From contig PDRY01000018.1 in NCBI GenBank assembly GCA_002748265.1, positions 1 to 64,000 of the forward strand: 64,000 nt of DNA. The letters are read 5' to 3'. The first letter of the stretch is position 1. Each line of letters opens with the position of its first letter. Position numbers and translations under genes: made by a program. The notes under the pieces were generated by a model. That model saw nothing but the letters and a program-made list of their open reading frames with translations. It did no database searches and was not told the DNA's origin. Shown in pieces: positions 56,763 through 64,000 of this stretch. The DNA comes from Rhodobacterales bacterium (GTDB taxonomy: Bacteria; Pseudomonadota; Alphaproteobacteria; Rhodobacterales; Rhodobacteraceae).

Positions 56763-57151
56763 TGCCCAATGTCATCATTTCCATCGGTGGACGCCCCTTT
56801 GAAGTGGCGTGCCAGGAGGGGGAAGAGGCATTCCTCCAGTCGGCTGCGGGGCTGCTCGATACCGAGACCCACGCGCTTGGCGATCAGGCGGCCAAGCTGC
56901 CCGAATCGCGGATGTTGCTGATGGCGGGCCTGATGCTGGCCGACCGCACCGCCGGGCTGGCGGAAAGCCTGCGCGAGGTGGAGGCTCAGCTGGCCGAAGC
57001 GCGCGGCGCGCTTGAAGCGGTCGAAAATGCCGATCCGAAGACGATCGAAGTGCCCATCGTGCCCGAAAAGGCGGCCGAAATGCTGGCCGACCTCACCGCC
57101 GAGGCAGAGGCTCTTGCCGACCAACTGGATGAGCAGGCCGCGAAGAGATGA
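56762..57151 (+). CDS. zapA: Cell-division protein ZapA
   Basis: The 129-residue protein starts MPNVIISIGGRPFEVACQEGEEAFLQSA, the ZapA beta-hairpin, followed by a helical coiled-coil region (MLLMAGLMLADRTAGLAE onwards). ZapA crosslinks FtsZ filaments. The C-terminal half has extra acidic residues compared with Escherichia coli ZapA. It overlaps both neighbours: TGATG with the coiled-coil gene, ATGA with the MliC-like gene. Confidence 0.9.
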   Translation: MPNVIISIGGRPFEVACQEGEEAFLQSAAGLLDTETHALGDQAAKLPESRMLLMAGLMLADRTAGLAESLREVEAQLAEARGALEAVENADPKTIEVPIVPEKAAEMLADLTAEAEALADQLDEQAAKR

Positions 57152-57489
57152 AACATGTCAAACCTCTCTGCGCAGCGCTTGTCCTGACCGCAGGCAGCGC
57201 TCTTGCGCAGGATGAGGGCACTTCCATGCCCTGGGCTACCGCGATCAGCTATGAGTGCGAGCGCGGTGCCCGGATCGACGTCATGTTTATCAACACGGAC
57301 CACGGCGAGTCCTACGCCATCGCCCAGATTGAGGGGCAATTGGTGGCCATGACCATCGAAATCTCGGCGTCGGGCGCGCGCTATGTCGAGGACGCTTCCG
57401 GCTATGTGCTGTGGACCAAGGGCGATGAAGCGTCGCTGTTCCACGGGCCGGATGAGACCCCACTCTACCTGGAGTGCCGGTCCCGCTAG
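57148..57489 (+). CDS. MliC-like exported protein
   Basis: The 113-residue product has a signal peptide (MKHVKPLCAALVLTAGSALAQ) and a C-terminal beta domain. ISASGARYVEDASGYVLWTKGDEASL is the MliC signature; the two cysteines (YECERGA and LECRSR) probably form a disulfide. MliC proteins inhibit C-type lysozyme in the periplasm. There is no lipobox cysteine, so it is soluble rather than lipid-anchored. Its start overlaps the zapA stop (ATGA); the link between the two is not obvious. Confidence 0.85.
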   Translation: MKHVKPLCAALVLTAGSALAQDEGTSMPWATAISYECERGARIDVMFINTDHGESYAIAQIEGQLVAMTIEISASGARYVEDASGYVLWTKGDEASLFHGPDETPLYLECRSR

Positions 57490-57490
57490 A

Positions 57491-57895
57491 TCACATACGG
57501 TTTGGGTCGGTCTCTGGGATGGGGCTGACCCAGGCCTGCCGCCAGGGCGGGGCGTCATAGGGATCGGGCCAGTATTCGACCTGTTTCGCTATCAACCCTG
57601 TGCCAGGATCGATATCCGAAAACGTGACCGCCCGCGCGGTCATGGCGCCGTCGGTCACATCGGTCACGGTGACCACTTTCTCACCTTGGGCCACAATCGA
57701 CAGCACGGTGAACCGCCACGCGTTTGCCGCCGGATAGGCCTCGTTGATCGCGACGAAGTTTGACCGGCCTTTGATCCGTTCACCGGACTGAGGCCAGTCG
57801 ATTTCGATCTCATCGCTCAGGAACAGCGCGGCCTTGGAGAAATCATTCGTCCCCATGGCCGCCCAGTAGTCGCGAAGCGTTTGATCGGGTGTCAT
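57491..57895 (-). CDS. NTF2-like (SnoaL) fold protein
   Basis: Started at MTPDQTLRDYWAAMGTNDF the protein has 134 residues. Helix-strand pattern, AALFLSDEIEIDWPQSGERIKGRSNFVAINEAYP and a C-terminal KQVEYWPDPYDAPPWRQAWV indicate an NTF2-like cone. The family includes ketosteroid isomerase-like enzymes and binding proteins, so the function is open. It ends 1 nt after the MliC-like gene's stop, in convergent orientation, and follows grxD by 4 nt, so it belongs to the bolA-grxD transcript. Confidence 0.75.
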   Translation of the reverse strand: MTPDQTLRDYWAAMGTNDFSKAALFLSDEIEIDWPQSGERIKGRSNFVAINEAYPAANAWRFTVLSIVAQGEKVVTVTDVTDGAMTARAVTFSDIDPGTGLIAKQVEYWPDPYDAPPWRQAWVSPIPETDPNRM

Positions 57896-57899
57896 GATC

Positions 57900-58262
57900 T
57901 CACGCGTTGGCTTCGCGGATCTTGTCCGCGGCATCCTTGTCGAACCCGACGCCGTTTTGCTCCAGCAGGGTGTCCAGCTCGCCCGAGAGGGTCATCTCGG
58001 TGATGATGTCACAGCCGCCGACGAATTCGCCTTTGACGTAAAGCTGCGGGATCGTGGGCCAGTCCGAATAATCCTTGATGCCCTGGCGGATCTCTTCATC
58101 GGCCAACACGTTGACGTCGATATAGTCCACACCCATGAAATTGAGCACGCCCGCCACGCGGGAGGAGAAGCCGCATTGCGGCATGTCCTTCGTGCCTTTC
58201 ATGTAGAGCACCACGTCATTGCCTTTGACGGTATCGTCAATGCGGGTCTTTGCGTCGGTCAT
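57900..58262 (-). CDS. grxD: Monothiol glutaredoxin (CGFS type)
   Basis: The 120-residue protein has [17 protein letters not shown] with the CGFS active site (Cys30), then [19 protein letters not shown] with the cis-proline. CGFS glutaredoxins bind a 2Fe-2S cluster with glutathione and a BolA partner and hand it on in iron-sulfur assembly. The bolA gene lies two genes upstream in the same minus-strand operon, as expected. It starts at [14 protein letters not shown]; upstream frame sequence is not family-like. Confidence 0.95.
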   Translation of the reverse strand: MTDAKTRIDDTVKGNDVVLYMKGTKDMPQCGFSSRVAGVLNFMGVDYIDVNVLADEEIRQGIKDYSDWPTIPQLYVKGEFVGGCDIITEMTLSGELDTLLEQNGVGFDKDAADKIREANA

Positions 58263-58281
58263 CGGGTCTCCTTCGCGAGGA

Positions 58282-58518
58282 TCATTCCTCGTCTTCCTCA
58301 AAGTGGTTCGGGTGCGCGTGGGTCGGCGTGCGCGCGTCGAGGTCTTGGGCGTCATAGACAGCGTTTGGCGCGTCCGGGTCGATGGGAAATGCGGCGCGGT
58401 TGTTGTCCGTTGCGGGTCCGTACCTGCGCCAACGCCGGAATTCCAGCCAGCCTGCGCGCAGGAAAACGGCGGTGAACGGCGCAAGCAGCGCGGCTGCTAT
58501 GACCCGCGACGGCGCCAC
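58282..58518 (-). CDS. Small protein between bolA and grxD
   Basis: The 78-residue protein has a short hydrophobic N-terminus ([20 protein letters not shown]), probably one membrane helix, and then a charged tail ([15 protein letters not shown]) with three histidines. It is 4 nt from the bolA stop on one side and 20 nt from the grxD start on the other, so it is inside the operon. I do not recognise it. The His/Glu-rich tail could bind metal, which would suit an iron-sulfur context, but that is speculation. Confidence 0.6.
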   Translation of the reverse strand: MAPSRVIAAALLAPFTAVFLRAGWLEFRRWRRYGPATDNNRAAFPIDPDAPNAVYDAQDLDARTPTHAHPNHFEEDEE

Positions 58519-58522
58519 CGGA

Positions 58523-58765
58523 TCAATCGGGCGCGCGGGTGGTCAGCGCAAGCGCGTGGAGCGCGCCATCGGGGCCGTCCATCGCGCCTTTCAGCGCGGC
58601 GTAGACCGCCCGTTGCTGCTGAACCCGGTTCTTGCCGCGAAAGCTTTCGTCGACCACTTCGGCCGCCCAGTGGTTGCCGTCCCCGGCCAGGTCGGTGATC
58701 GTGATCTTCGCTTGCGGGAAGGTGTCGCGGATCAGGTCCGCGATCTCCGTTTCGGTCATCGGCAT
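58523..58765 (-). CDS. bolA: BolA-family protein
   Basis: The 80-residue protein has the BolA helix-turn-helix-like fold, with TEIADLIRDTFPQAKITITDLAGDGNHWAAEVV, then FRGKNRVQQQRAVYAALKGAM. BolA proteins partner monothiol glutaredoxins in iron-sulfur cluster trafficking. The histidine in DGNHW is the usual cluster ligand. grxD lies two genes downstream in the same operon. Confidence 0.94.
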   Translation of the reverse strand: MPMTETEIADLIRDTFPQAKITITDLAGDGNHWAAEVVDESFRGKNRVQQQRAVYAALKGAMDGPDGALHALALTTRAPD

Positions 58766-58901
58766 GGATGGGGGTCTCCGGGCGTCCGTTGCGTTGCGCC
58801 CTACCTAAAGATCCGGGCCGCTTCCTTCAAGCGGCGCTCTGTCACGCGCGCGTCACCTTCCGCGCCTAAATGATCCACAGGCACGCCATATCTTGTAGGG
58901 C

Positions 58902-58929
58902 TTGCCGGGGGGTCATCCCCGTATATAGT
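58902..58929 (+). promoter_or_regulatory. Promoter of the HNH nuclease gene
   Basis: TTGCCG (58902-58907), a 16-nt spacer and TATAGT (58924-58929, 5 of 6 to TATAAT) make a plausible promoter 68 nt before the start. A GAGCGGGG/CCCCGCTC hairpin lies in the leader. Confidence 0.5.
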
Positions 58930-58996
58930 GGTTTCATGCGGACGGAGCGGGGCTCCCCGCTCTCGCCGCGAGGCAGAGGGCAGGAGGGCTTTTCCC

Positions 58997-59581
58997 ATGG
59001 ACGGAGATTTCAGGACGGAGTTCGTCCGCGAACCCGCAAGGCTGAAAGATCACCCCGCCCTGGTGCTGAACGCGGATTACCGCCCGCTCTCCTACTATCC
59101 GCTGTCGCTGTGGCCCTGGCAGGATGCGATCAAGGCCGCCTGGCTGGACCGCGTTGATATCGTTGCCGAATATGACGAATTCGTCAGCAGCCCTTCGACC
59201 CGCATTCGCATTCCTTCGGTGGTGGTGCTCAAGGATTTCGTGAAGCCGCAAAAGCGGGTCGCCTTCACCCGCTTCAACCTGTTCCTGCGCGACGGGTTCC
59301 AGTGCCAGTATTGCGGCACGCGCGGCGATCTGACCTTCGACCACGTCGTACCGCGGGCGCGGGGCGGTGTGACCAGCTGGGAAAACGTCGTTGCAGCCTG
59401 TTCGCGGTGCAATCTGCGCAAGGGCTCCAAGAGCCTGCGCCAGTCTGGGATGAGCCTGCTTAAGCCCCCGCGCCAGCCCGGCGCGGAGGAGCTTAAAAAC
59501 ATGGGGCGCAGATTCCCGCCCGGCCACCTCCACGAAAGCTGGATCGACTTCCTCTACTGGGACGCCGAGCTAGAAGCGTAA
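58997..59581 (+). CDS. HNH endonuclease
   Basis: The 194-residue protein starts at MDGDFRTEFVREPARLKDHP after an AGGAGGG site. The nuclease core lies in FQCQYCGTRGDLTFDHVVPRARGGVTSWENVVAACSRCNLRKG: CxxC zinc pairs frame the HNH residues (DHV, N and the histidine-asparagine pattern). The N-terminal half (DYRPLSYYPLSLWPWQDAIKAAWLDRVDIV) is typical of the 5-methylcytosine-type HNH family members in alphaproteobacteria. Its target is unknown; no methylase or restriction gene is next to it. Confidence 0.9.
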   Translation: MDGDFRTEFVREPARLKDHPALVLNADYRPLSYYPLSLWPWQDAIKAAWLDRVDIVAEYDEFVSSPSTRIRIPSVVVLKDFVKPQKRVAFTRFNLFLRDGFQCQYCGTRGDLTFDHVVPRARGGVTSWENVVAACSRCNLRKGSKSLRQSGMSLLKPPRQPGAEELKNMGRRFPPGHLHESWIDFLYWDAELEA

Positions 59582-59763
59582 GTCCGCCGCCGCAACTTGT
59601 CGGCCTACAGCCCGCCAAGGGCGCGCAGTCACCGCATTCTAGTGCTTGGCTCATATGGGTCACAGATGGCATAAGGGCACGACTGCGGGCTGGAACCGTA
59701 GTCTCAGCTCGCGTATGGCGGTGTTAACGCTAACGATCCCGCACTGGCTGCAAGGAGGCGCTG

Positions 59764-61218
59764 ATGGTCTCGCGTGTTATTCCGGTCGAATCCTTCGATC
59801 TCGTCGTGTTCGGCGGCACTGGTGATCTGGCCCGGCGCAAGATCCTGCCGGGTCTGTTTCGCAGGTTCCGTTCAGGGCAGATGCCCGAAGGTAGCCGTAT
59901 TGTTGGCGCGGCGCGTTCCGATCTGGATGATGCCGGGTTCCGTGATCTCGTTGCCGAGGCGATCCGCGACTTCGGCGGCACGGAGCGTGAAGATGCGGCA
60001 TGCCTTGAAGAGTTCCTGTCCCACCTTCGCTACGTCCCGATAGACGCGCGCGGCGAAGATGGCTGGCCAGAGCTTGCCGCGCTGATCCGCCGCAACGTGG
60101 TGCAGGCGTTCTACTTCTCTGTCGGCCCGTCGCTGTTCGGGGATCTGGCCGAGCGGCTGCAGCGCCACGGGATCGCCGACCCGGATGCACGGATCGTGGT
60201 GGAGAAGCCCTTTGGCCGCGATCTTGAGAGCGCCAAGGCGCTGAACGCCGTGCTGGCCAGCCATTTCGATGAGCATCAGATCTACCGCATCGACCACTAT
60301 CTGGGCAAAGAGACCGTCCAGAACCTCATGGCGGTGCGCTTCGGCAATGTGCTGTTCGAGCCGCTCTGGAACAGTCACTACGTGGATCACATCCAGATCA
60401 CCGTGGCGGAAACCGTAGGGGTCGATGGGCGCGGTGAGTATTACGACCGCTCTGGCGCCATGCGCGACATGGTGCAGAACCACCTGATGCAGCTCTTGTG
60501 TCTCATCGCGATGGAGCCGCCGAACCAGTTCGACGCGGATGCCGTGCGCGATGAAAAGCTCAAGGTGATCCGTGCCTTGCGGCAGCCCGACCACCATCAC
60601 ATTGTGCGCGGGCAATACGATGCTGGCGCGGGCCATGCCTCCTACCGTGACGATGCTGGTGATCCGCGTTCGCGCACCGAAAGCTTCGTGGCCCTGCGTG
60701 CCCATATCGACAATTGGCGATGGGCAGGGGTGCCGTTCTACCTGCGCACGGGCAAGCGGCTCAAGGCGCGGTCTTCTGAAATCGCGGTGGTGTTCAAGGA
60801 TCTTGGCCACACGATCTTCCCGGGAGACCACGCCCGCCATCGCAACATCTTCGCGATTCAGCTTCAGCCCAATGAGGGCATCACCATGCAGGTCACGATC
60901 AAGGAGCCTGGCCCGGGCGGGATGCGCCTGATCGACGTGCCGCTGGACATGACCTTCGCGGAGGCGCTCGGCCCCGAGGCCGACGACATTCCCGATGCCT
61001 ATGAGCGGCTCATCATGGACGTGATCCGGGGCAATCAGACTCTGTTCATGCGCGGCGATGAGGTCGAAGCCGCCTGGGCCTGGACCGATCCGATCATTTC
61101 GGGTTGGGAGGAGCGCGGCGATGTGCCAAAGCACTACGACTCCGGCAGCTCCGGTCCGGAAGATGCGCTGATGCTGCTGCACCGCGATGGGCGCCGCTGG
61201 CGCGAGATAAGGGGATAA
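59764..61218 (+). CDS. zwf: Glucose-6-phosphate 1-dehydrogenase
   Basis: The 484-residue enzyme oxidises glucose-6-phosphate to 6-phosphogluconolactone. VVFGGTGDLARRKILPGLF is the nucleotide-binding motif, EKPFGRDLESAK a family marker, and RIDHYLGKE carries the catalytic histidine. An AAGGAGG site precedes the ATG. It is first in the zwf-pgl-pgi operon, with 4 nt to pgl. Gene order suggests Entner-Doudoroff or pentose-phosphate entry; edd and eda are not in the window. Confidence 0.97.
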   Translation: MVSRVIPVESFDLVVFGGTGDLARRKILPGLFRRFRSGQMPEGSRIVGAARSDLDDAGFRDLVAEAIRDFGGTEREDAACLEEFLSHLRYVPIDARGEDGWPELAALIRRNVVQAFYFSVGPSLFGDLAERLQRHGIADPDARIVVEKPFGRDLESAKALNAVLASHFDEHQIYRIDHYLGKETVQNLMAVRFGNVLFEPLWNSHYVDHIQITVAETVGVDGRGEYYDRSGAMRDMVQNHLMQLLCLIAMEPPNQFDADAVRDEKLKVIRALRQPDHHHIVRGQYDAGAGHASYRDDAGDPRSRTESFVALRAHIDNWRWAGVPFYLRTGKRLKARSSEIAVVFKDLGHTIFPGDHARHRNIFAIQLQPNEGITMQVTIKEPGPGGMRLIDVPLDMTFAEALGPEADDIPDAYERLIMDVIRGNQTLFMRGDEVEAAWAWTDPIISGWEERGDVPKHYDSGSSGPEDALMLLHRDGRRWREIRG

Positions 61219-61222
61219 ACCC

Positions 61223-61891
61223 ATGGATCTGATCGAGTATCCCGATTCCGAGATTATGGCGATGACCTTGGCCCGCACCCTGGCCGAAGCCATCGAGGAC
61301 ACATTGATCACCCAAGGGCGCGCCACGCTGGCGGTCCCCGGCGGCACGACCCCGGCGCCGGTCTTCGACAGTCTTAGCGCGATCACATTGCCCTGGGATC
61401 GGGTGGATGTGCTGCTCACCGATGAGCGCTGGGTGCCGGAAAGCTCCCCGCGCTCGAACACGGCGTTGCTGCGCCGCCACTTGCTCACCGGCCCGGCGCA
61501 GGCCGCAACCCTGCTTCCGCTGGTCAGTGACGACGCCACGCCCGAAGAGGGGTTGCCCGCGCTCGCCGCCGGGATCGCGCCGCACCTGCCGCTATCGGTC
61601 TGCCTGCTCGGGATGGGCGCGGATATGCACACCGCGTCGCTCTTTCCGGGCGCGGACCGGCTGGCGGAGGCGCTTGAGGGCGATGACATCCTCTACCCGA
61701 TGCGCGCGCCCGGCGCGCCGGAGCCCCGCGTGACACTCAGCGCTAGAATTCTGAAGATGGCGATGCACCGCCACATCGTGATCACGGGCGCCGACAAGCG
61801 CGAGGCTCTGGAGCAGGCCCGCACCCTTGCGCCCGCTCAGGCTCCGGTTGCCGGATTGCTTGATGACAGCACGGTCCACTGGGCGCCCTGA
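61223..61891 (+). CDS. pgl: 6-phosphogluconolactonase
   Basis: The 222-residue enzyme hydrolyses 6-phosphogluconolactone to 6-phosphogluconate. [16 protein letters not shown] and [17 protein letters not shown] are the DevB-type signatures, and [17 protein letters not shown] the catalytic region, with the metal-free histidine HT. It starts 4 nt after zwf and is followed by repeat copy E and pgi. Confidence 0.95.
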   Translation: MDLIEYPDSEIMAMTLARTLAEAIEDTLITQGRATLAVPGGTTPAPVFDSLSAITLPWDRVDVLLTDERWVPESSPRSNTALLRRHLLTGPAQAATLLPLVSDDATPEEGLPALAAGIAPHLPLSVCLLGMGADMHTASLFPGADRLAEALEGDDILYPMRAPGAPEPRVTLSARILKMAMHRHIVITGADKREALEQARTLAPAQAPVAGLLDDSTVHWAP

Positions 61892-61892
61892 T

Positions 61893-61949
61893 CTTCTTAT
61901 TTGTGACAAATACCTCGGGGGAGCCCGAAAGGGCGGGGGCAGAGCCCCC
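61893..61949. repeat. Interspersed intergenic hairpin repeat, copy E
   Basis: Nearly identical to copy A (CTTCTTATTTGTGACAAATA then GGGGGAGCCCGAAAGGGC and GGGGG-CAGAG-CCCCC), but inside an operon: it separates the pgl stop from the pgi start. It is the only copy in which the AT-rich arm comes first after the upstream gene. Confidence 0.8.
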
Positions 61950-61976
61950 TCGACCTCACCACCGGAGCCAGCCGCC

Positions 61977-63578
61977 ATGTTCGACGCCCTCAAAACGCAG
62001 CATTCTGAAACCCTGACCCGCCCGATGCTCGAGCTGTTCGCTGCCGACCCGGATCGGGCCGCGCGCTTCAGCGCGCGCGCTGGAGATCTGCTTCTGGACT
62101 ACGCAAAGACAGGTATCGACGATGTCACCCGTAATCTGCTGCTCGAACTGCTGGAGCGCGCGGGCGTCGCCGACAAGCGCGATGCGATGTTTTCGGGCGC
62201 GCCGATCAACGCCACAGAAGGGCGCGCGGTACTGCACACCGCCCTGCGTGCCCCCGCAAAGGCCAGCGTCATGGTCGATGGCAGCGATGTTATCCCCGGC
62301 GTTCACGCAACGCTCGCCCGGATGGCGGAATTTGCAACAGTGCTGCGCAGCGGAGCCTTCGCGGGGCAGGGCGGGGCGATCCGCGATGTGGTGAATATCG
62401 GCATCGGCGGCTCTGATCTCGGCCCGGCCATGGCGGTGCAGGCGCTTGGCGCCTATGCGGACGGGCCGCGTTGCCATTTCGTCTCCAACGTGGATCCGGC
62501 GGATATTGCGACTACGCTGGCCGCCTGCGACCCGGAGGCGACGCTGATTATCGTCGCCTCCAAGACCTTCACCACCATTGAGACCATGACCAACGCCCGC
62601 ACCGCGTGGGATTGGATGGCCGCGCATGTCTCTGACCCGGCGGCGCAGTTCGCGGCGCTCAGCTCGGCCACCGGCAAGACGGCGGAGTGGGGTATCCCGC
62701 CCGAGCGGGTCTTTGGGTTCGAGGACTGGGTCGGCGGGCGCTATTCCGTCTGGGGCCCCATCGGGTTGAGCCTGATGATCGCCATCGGCCCGGACCATTT
62801 CCGCGATTTCCTGAAGGGCGCGCATGAGATGGACACGCATTTCCGCAGCGCGCCCTGGGCCGAAAACCTGCCTGCGCTGCTGGCTCTGATCGGGATCTGG
62901 CACCATCAGGTCTGCGGTTATCCGACCCGCGCTGTGCTGCCCTATGACAACCGCATGGCCCGCTTTCCCGCCTATCTTCAACAGCTTGAGATGGAGAGTA
63001 ATGGCAAGCGCGTGACGCTGGAAGGCCGCGATGTGCCGGTGAGCGGCCCCGTCGTCTGGGGCGAGCCGGGCACCAATGGCCAACACGCCTTCTACCAGCT
63101 CATTCACCAGGGCACGCAGATCGTGCCATGCGAATTTCTGGTCGCCGCCAAGGGCCACGAGCCCGATCTGCACCACCAGCACAGGCTCCTGGTTGCCAAC
63201 TGCCTCGCCCAGTCCGAAGCCCTGATGCGCGGGCGCAGTCTGGATGAGGCGCGGGCCAAGGTGGCGGATCGCTTCTCCGGGGACGAGCTGGAGCGTCAGG
63301 CCGCCCACCGGGTGTTCCCGGGCAACCGGCCATCGATCACGCTGGCCTATCCGCAACTGACCCCGCAGATGCTGGGGATGCTGATCGCGCTCTATGAACA
63401 CCGCGTCTTTGTTGAAGGCGCCGTGCTGGGGATCAACTCCTACGACCAGTGGGGCGTGGAGCTGGGCAAGGAGCTCGCCACAGCGCTGCAGCCCATCGTC
63501 GAGGGGCGTGAGGATGCAGATGGCAAGGACGGCTCGACCGCCGCCCTTGTGGGGTATCTGCGCGGGGCCGGGCTGTAA
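61977..63578 (+). CDS. pgi: Glucose-6-phosphate isomerase
   Basis: The 533-residue enzyme interconverts glucose-6-phosphate and fructose-6-phosphate. [55 protein letters not shown] and [18 protein letters not shown] are PGI signatures; GLNSYDQ-type [15 protein letters not shown] closes the C-terminus. The start is [16 protein letters not shown] at 61977; the frame is open upstream over the repeat. It is probably cotranscribed with zwf and pgl, across repeat copy E. Confidence 0.97.
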   Translation: MFDALKTQHSETLTRPMLELFAADPDRAARFSARAGDLLLDYAKTGIDDVTRNLLLELLERAGVADKRDAMFSGAPINATEGRAVLHTALRAPAKASVMVDGSDVIPGVHATLARMAEFATVLRSGAFAGQGGAIRDVVNIGIGGSDLGPAMAVQALGAYADGPRCHFVSNVDPADIATTLAACDPEATLIIVASKTFTTIETMTNARTAWDWMAAHVSDPAAQFAALSSATGKTAEWGIPPERVFGFEDWVGGRYSVWGPIGLSLMIAIGPDHFRDFLKGAHEMDTHFRSAPWAENLPALLALIGIWHHQVCGYPTRAVLPYDNRMARFPAYLQQLEMESNGKRVTLEGRDVPVSGPVVWGEPGTNGQHAFYQLIHQGTQIVPCEFLVAAKGHEPDLHHQHRLLVANCLAQSEALMRGRSLDEARAKVADRFSGDELERQAAHRVFPGNRPSITLAYPQLTPQMLGMLIALYEHRVFVEGAVLGINSYDQWGVELGKELATALQPIVEGREDADGKDGSTAALVGYLRGAGL

Positions 63579-63869
63579 TCAGCCCAGCAGCTTGCTCAGG
63601 GTCATGGCGGCGCTCATGTCGCCCTTGATCTTGATCTTGCCCAGCATGACGGCGGTCATCGGGTTCACCTTGCCGTTCAGCAGGCCCTCGAACGTCTTGG
63701 AGGACATGGTGATATTGCAGGCCGCATTATCGTCGCAGACCCGCGCGCCGCTTTCGTCAATCAAAACCCGGCCTTCGCCGTCGATGGCCAGACCGATCGA
63801 TTTTTCGATCCCGCCCCCGTCCAGCTTGGCGTTCATCCCGGCTGCAATCTTTTCCATCATGTCTGACAT
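63579..63869 (-). CDS. SCP2 sterol-carrier-domain protein
   Basis: The 96-residue protein is a single SCP2 lipid-binding domain: MSDMMEKIAAGMNAKLDGGG, then DDNAACNITMSSKTFEGLLNGKVNPMTAVMLGKIKIKGDMSAAM. I use the ATG at 63869 (GGAG site 5 nt upstream) rather than the GTG two codons earlier. It probably carries acyl-CoA or another lipid in the cytoplasm. Its stop abuts the pgi stop in convergent orientation. Confidence 0.93.
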   Translation of the reverse strand: MSDMMEKIAAGMNAKLDGGGIEKSIGLAIDGEGRVLIDESGARVCDDNAACNITMSSKTFEGLLNGKVNPMTAVMLGKIKIKGDMSAAMTLSKLLG

Positions 63870-63944
63870 GGTCACTCCTCCTGCTGACGGGCCCAGTTAG
63901 GGGGCTTGTCCCCCTCCTGCCCAGCATGACGTTGGGGCGCCGTG

Positions 63945-64000
63945 TCAGCGGGCGCGACCTGACGCGATGAATGCGTTGCGTTCCTCAAGACTGCCCAGTT
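63945..64000 (-). CDS. C-terminal end of a gene cut by the window edge
   Basis: The minus strand is open from the window edge to a TGA at 63945-63947 and gives LGSLEERNAFIASGRAR at the C-terminus. This is too short to assign to a family. A 6-bp AGGGGG/CCCCCT hairpin at 63899-63915 follows the stop. Confidence 0.4.
   Translation of the reverse strand, partial: LGSLEERNAFIASGRAR

Noticed and set aside
57152-57490. 6S RNA downstream of zapA
   Set aside because: In many proteobacteria 6S RNA follows zapA, but here an overlapping protein gene fills that position.
58997-59581. HNH nuclease as part of a restriction or defence system
   Set aside because: It has no methylase, helicase or other defence gene beside it, and this family is common as a stand-alone chromosomal gene in the group.

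Overview
This window is chromosomal, GC-rich, tightly packed core-genome sequence from an alphaproteobacterium, almost certainly Rhodobacteraceae (roseobacter group). The evidence is a C5-pathway 5-aminolevulinate synthase (hemA), a B12-dependent class II ribonucleotide reductase (nrdJ), nuoE/nuoF with the small Rhodobacterales nuo accessory genes beside them, bactofilin next to an M23 peptidase, and a two-piece (circularly permuted) alphaproteobacterial tmRNA whose tag reads ANDNRAPVALAA. I see no transposase, integrase, phage gene, CRISPR array, toxin-antitoxin pair or defence island.

Layout. 1-2.4 kb: the end of nuoE, a small membrane protein, nuoF, a terminator and a small exported protein; nuoG does not follow. 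2.4-6.6 kb: nrdJ behind a 455-nt regulatory region with paired DnaA boxes, two NrdR-like boxes and a foldable leader. 6.7-12.4 kb: two minus-strand operons, eno-acetyltransferase-lipoprotein and an operon of an acyltransferase-like gene, Na+/H+ antiporter, Fur-family regulator and DMT exporter. 12.6-16.4 kb: tyrS/anmK, a beta-barrel protein and a VWA-like protein. 16.4-17.2 kb: tmRNA (minus strand) and two identical tRNA-Asp genes, each with its own promoter. 17.2-25.9 kb: a fluoroacetate-dehalogenase-like hydrolase, an M20 dipeptidase, hemA behind an FNR-type box, a RodZ-like protein, ispG, a histidine kinase and a DsbA-like oxidoreductase.

26-36 kb is dominated by envelope genes: aminotransferase-amiC, penicillin-binding protein 1A, then after prfB a DUF2189 protein and the M23 peptidase-bactofilin pair. 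36-45 kb: bcp, queA, an MFS transporter behind inverted repeats, lpd, a rhodanese and uvrA behind a perfect alphaproteobacterial LexA box. 45-52 kb: a valine-degradation set (acyl-CoA dehydrogenase, 3-hydroxyisobutyryl-CoA hydrolase, mmsB, mmsA) with a divergent LysR gene and a ybdK-type ligase embedded in it. 52-59 kb: CBS protein, coaD, two very small genes, tkt, coiled-coil protein-zapA-MliC, and bolA-small protein-grxD. 59-64 kb: HNH nuclease, then zwf-pgl-pgi (entry to the Entner-Doudoroff and pentose-phosphate routes), an SCP2 protein and the edge of another gene.

I did not find a new multi-gene system. The observations most worth checking are non-coding: the tmRNA hidden in an apparent gap, a dispersed intergenic hairpin repeat (five copies plus a partial one) whose stems vary in a compensatory way, several palindromic operator candidates, and the interrupted nuo gene order.
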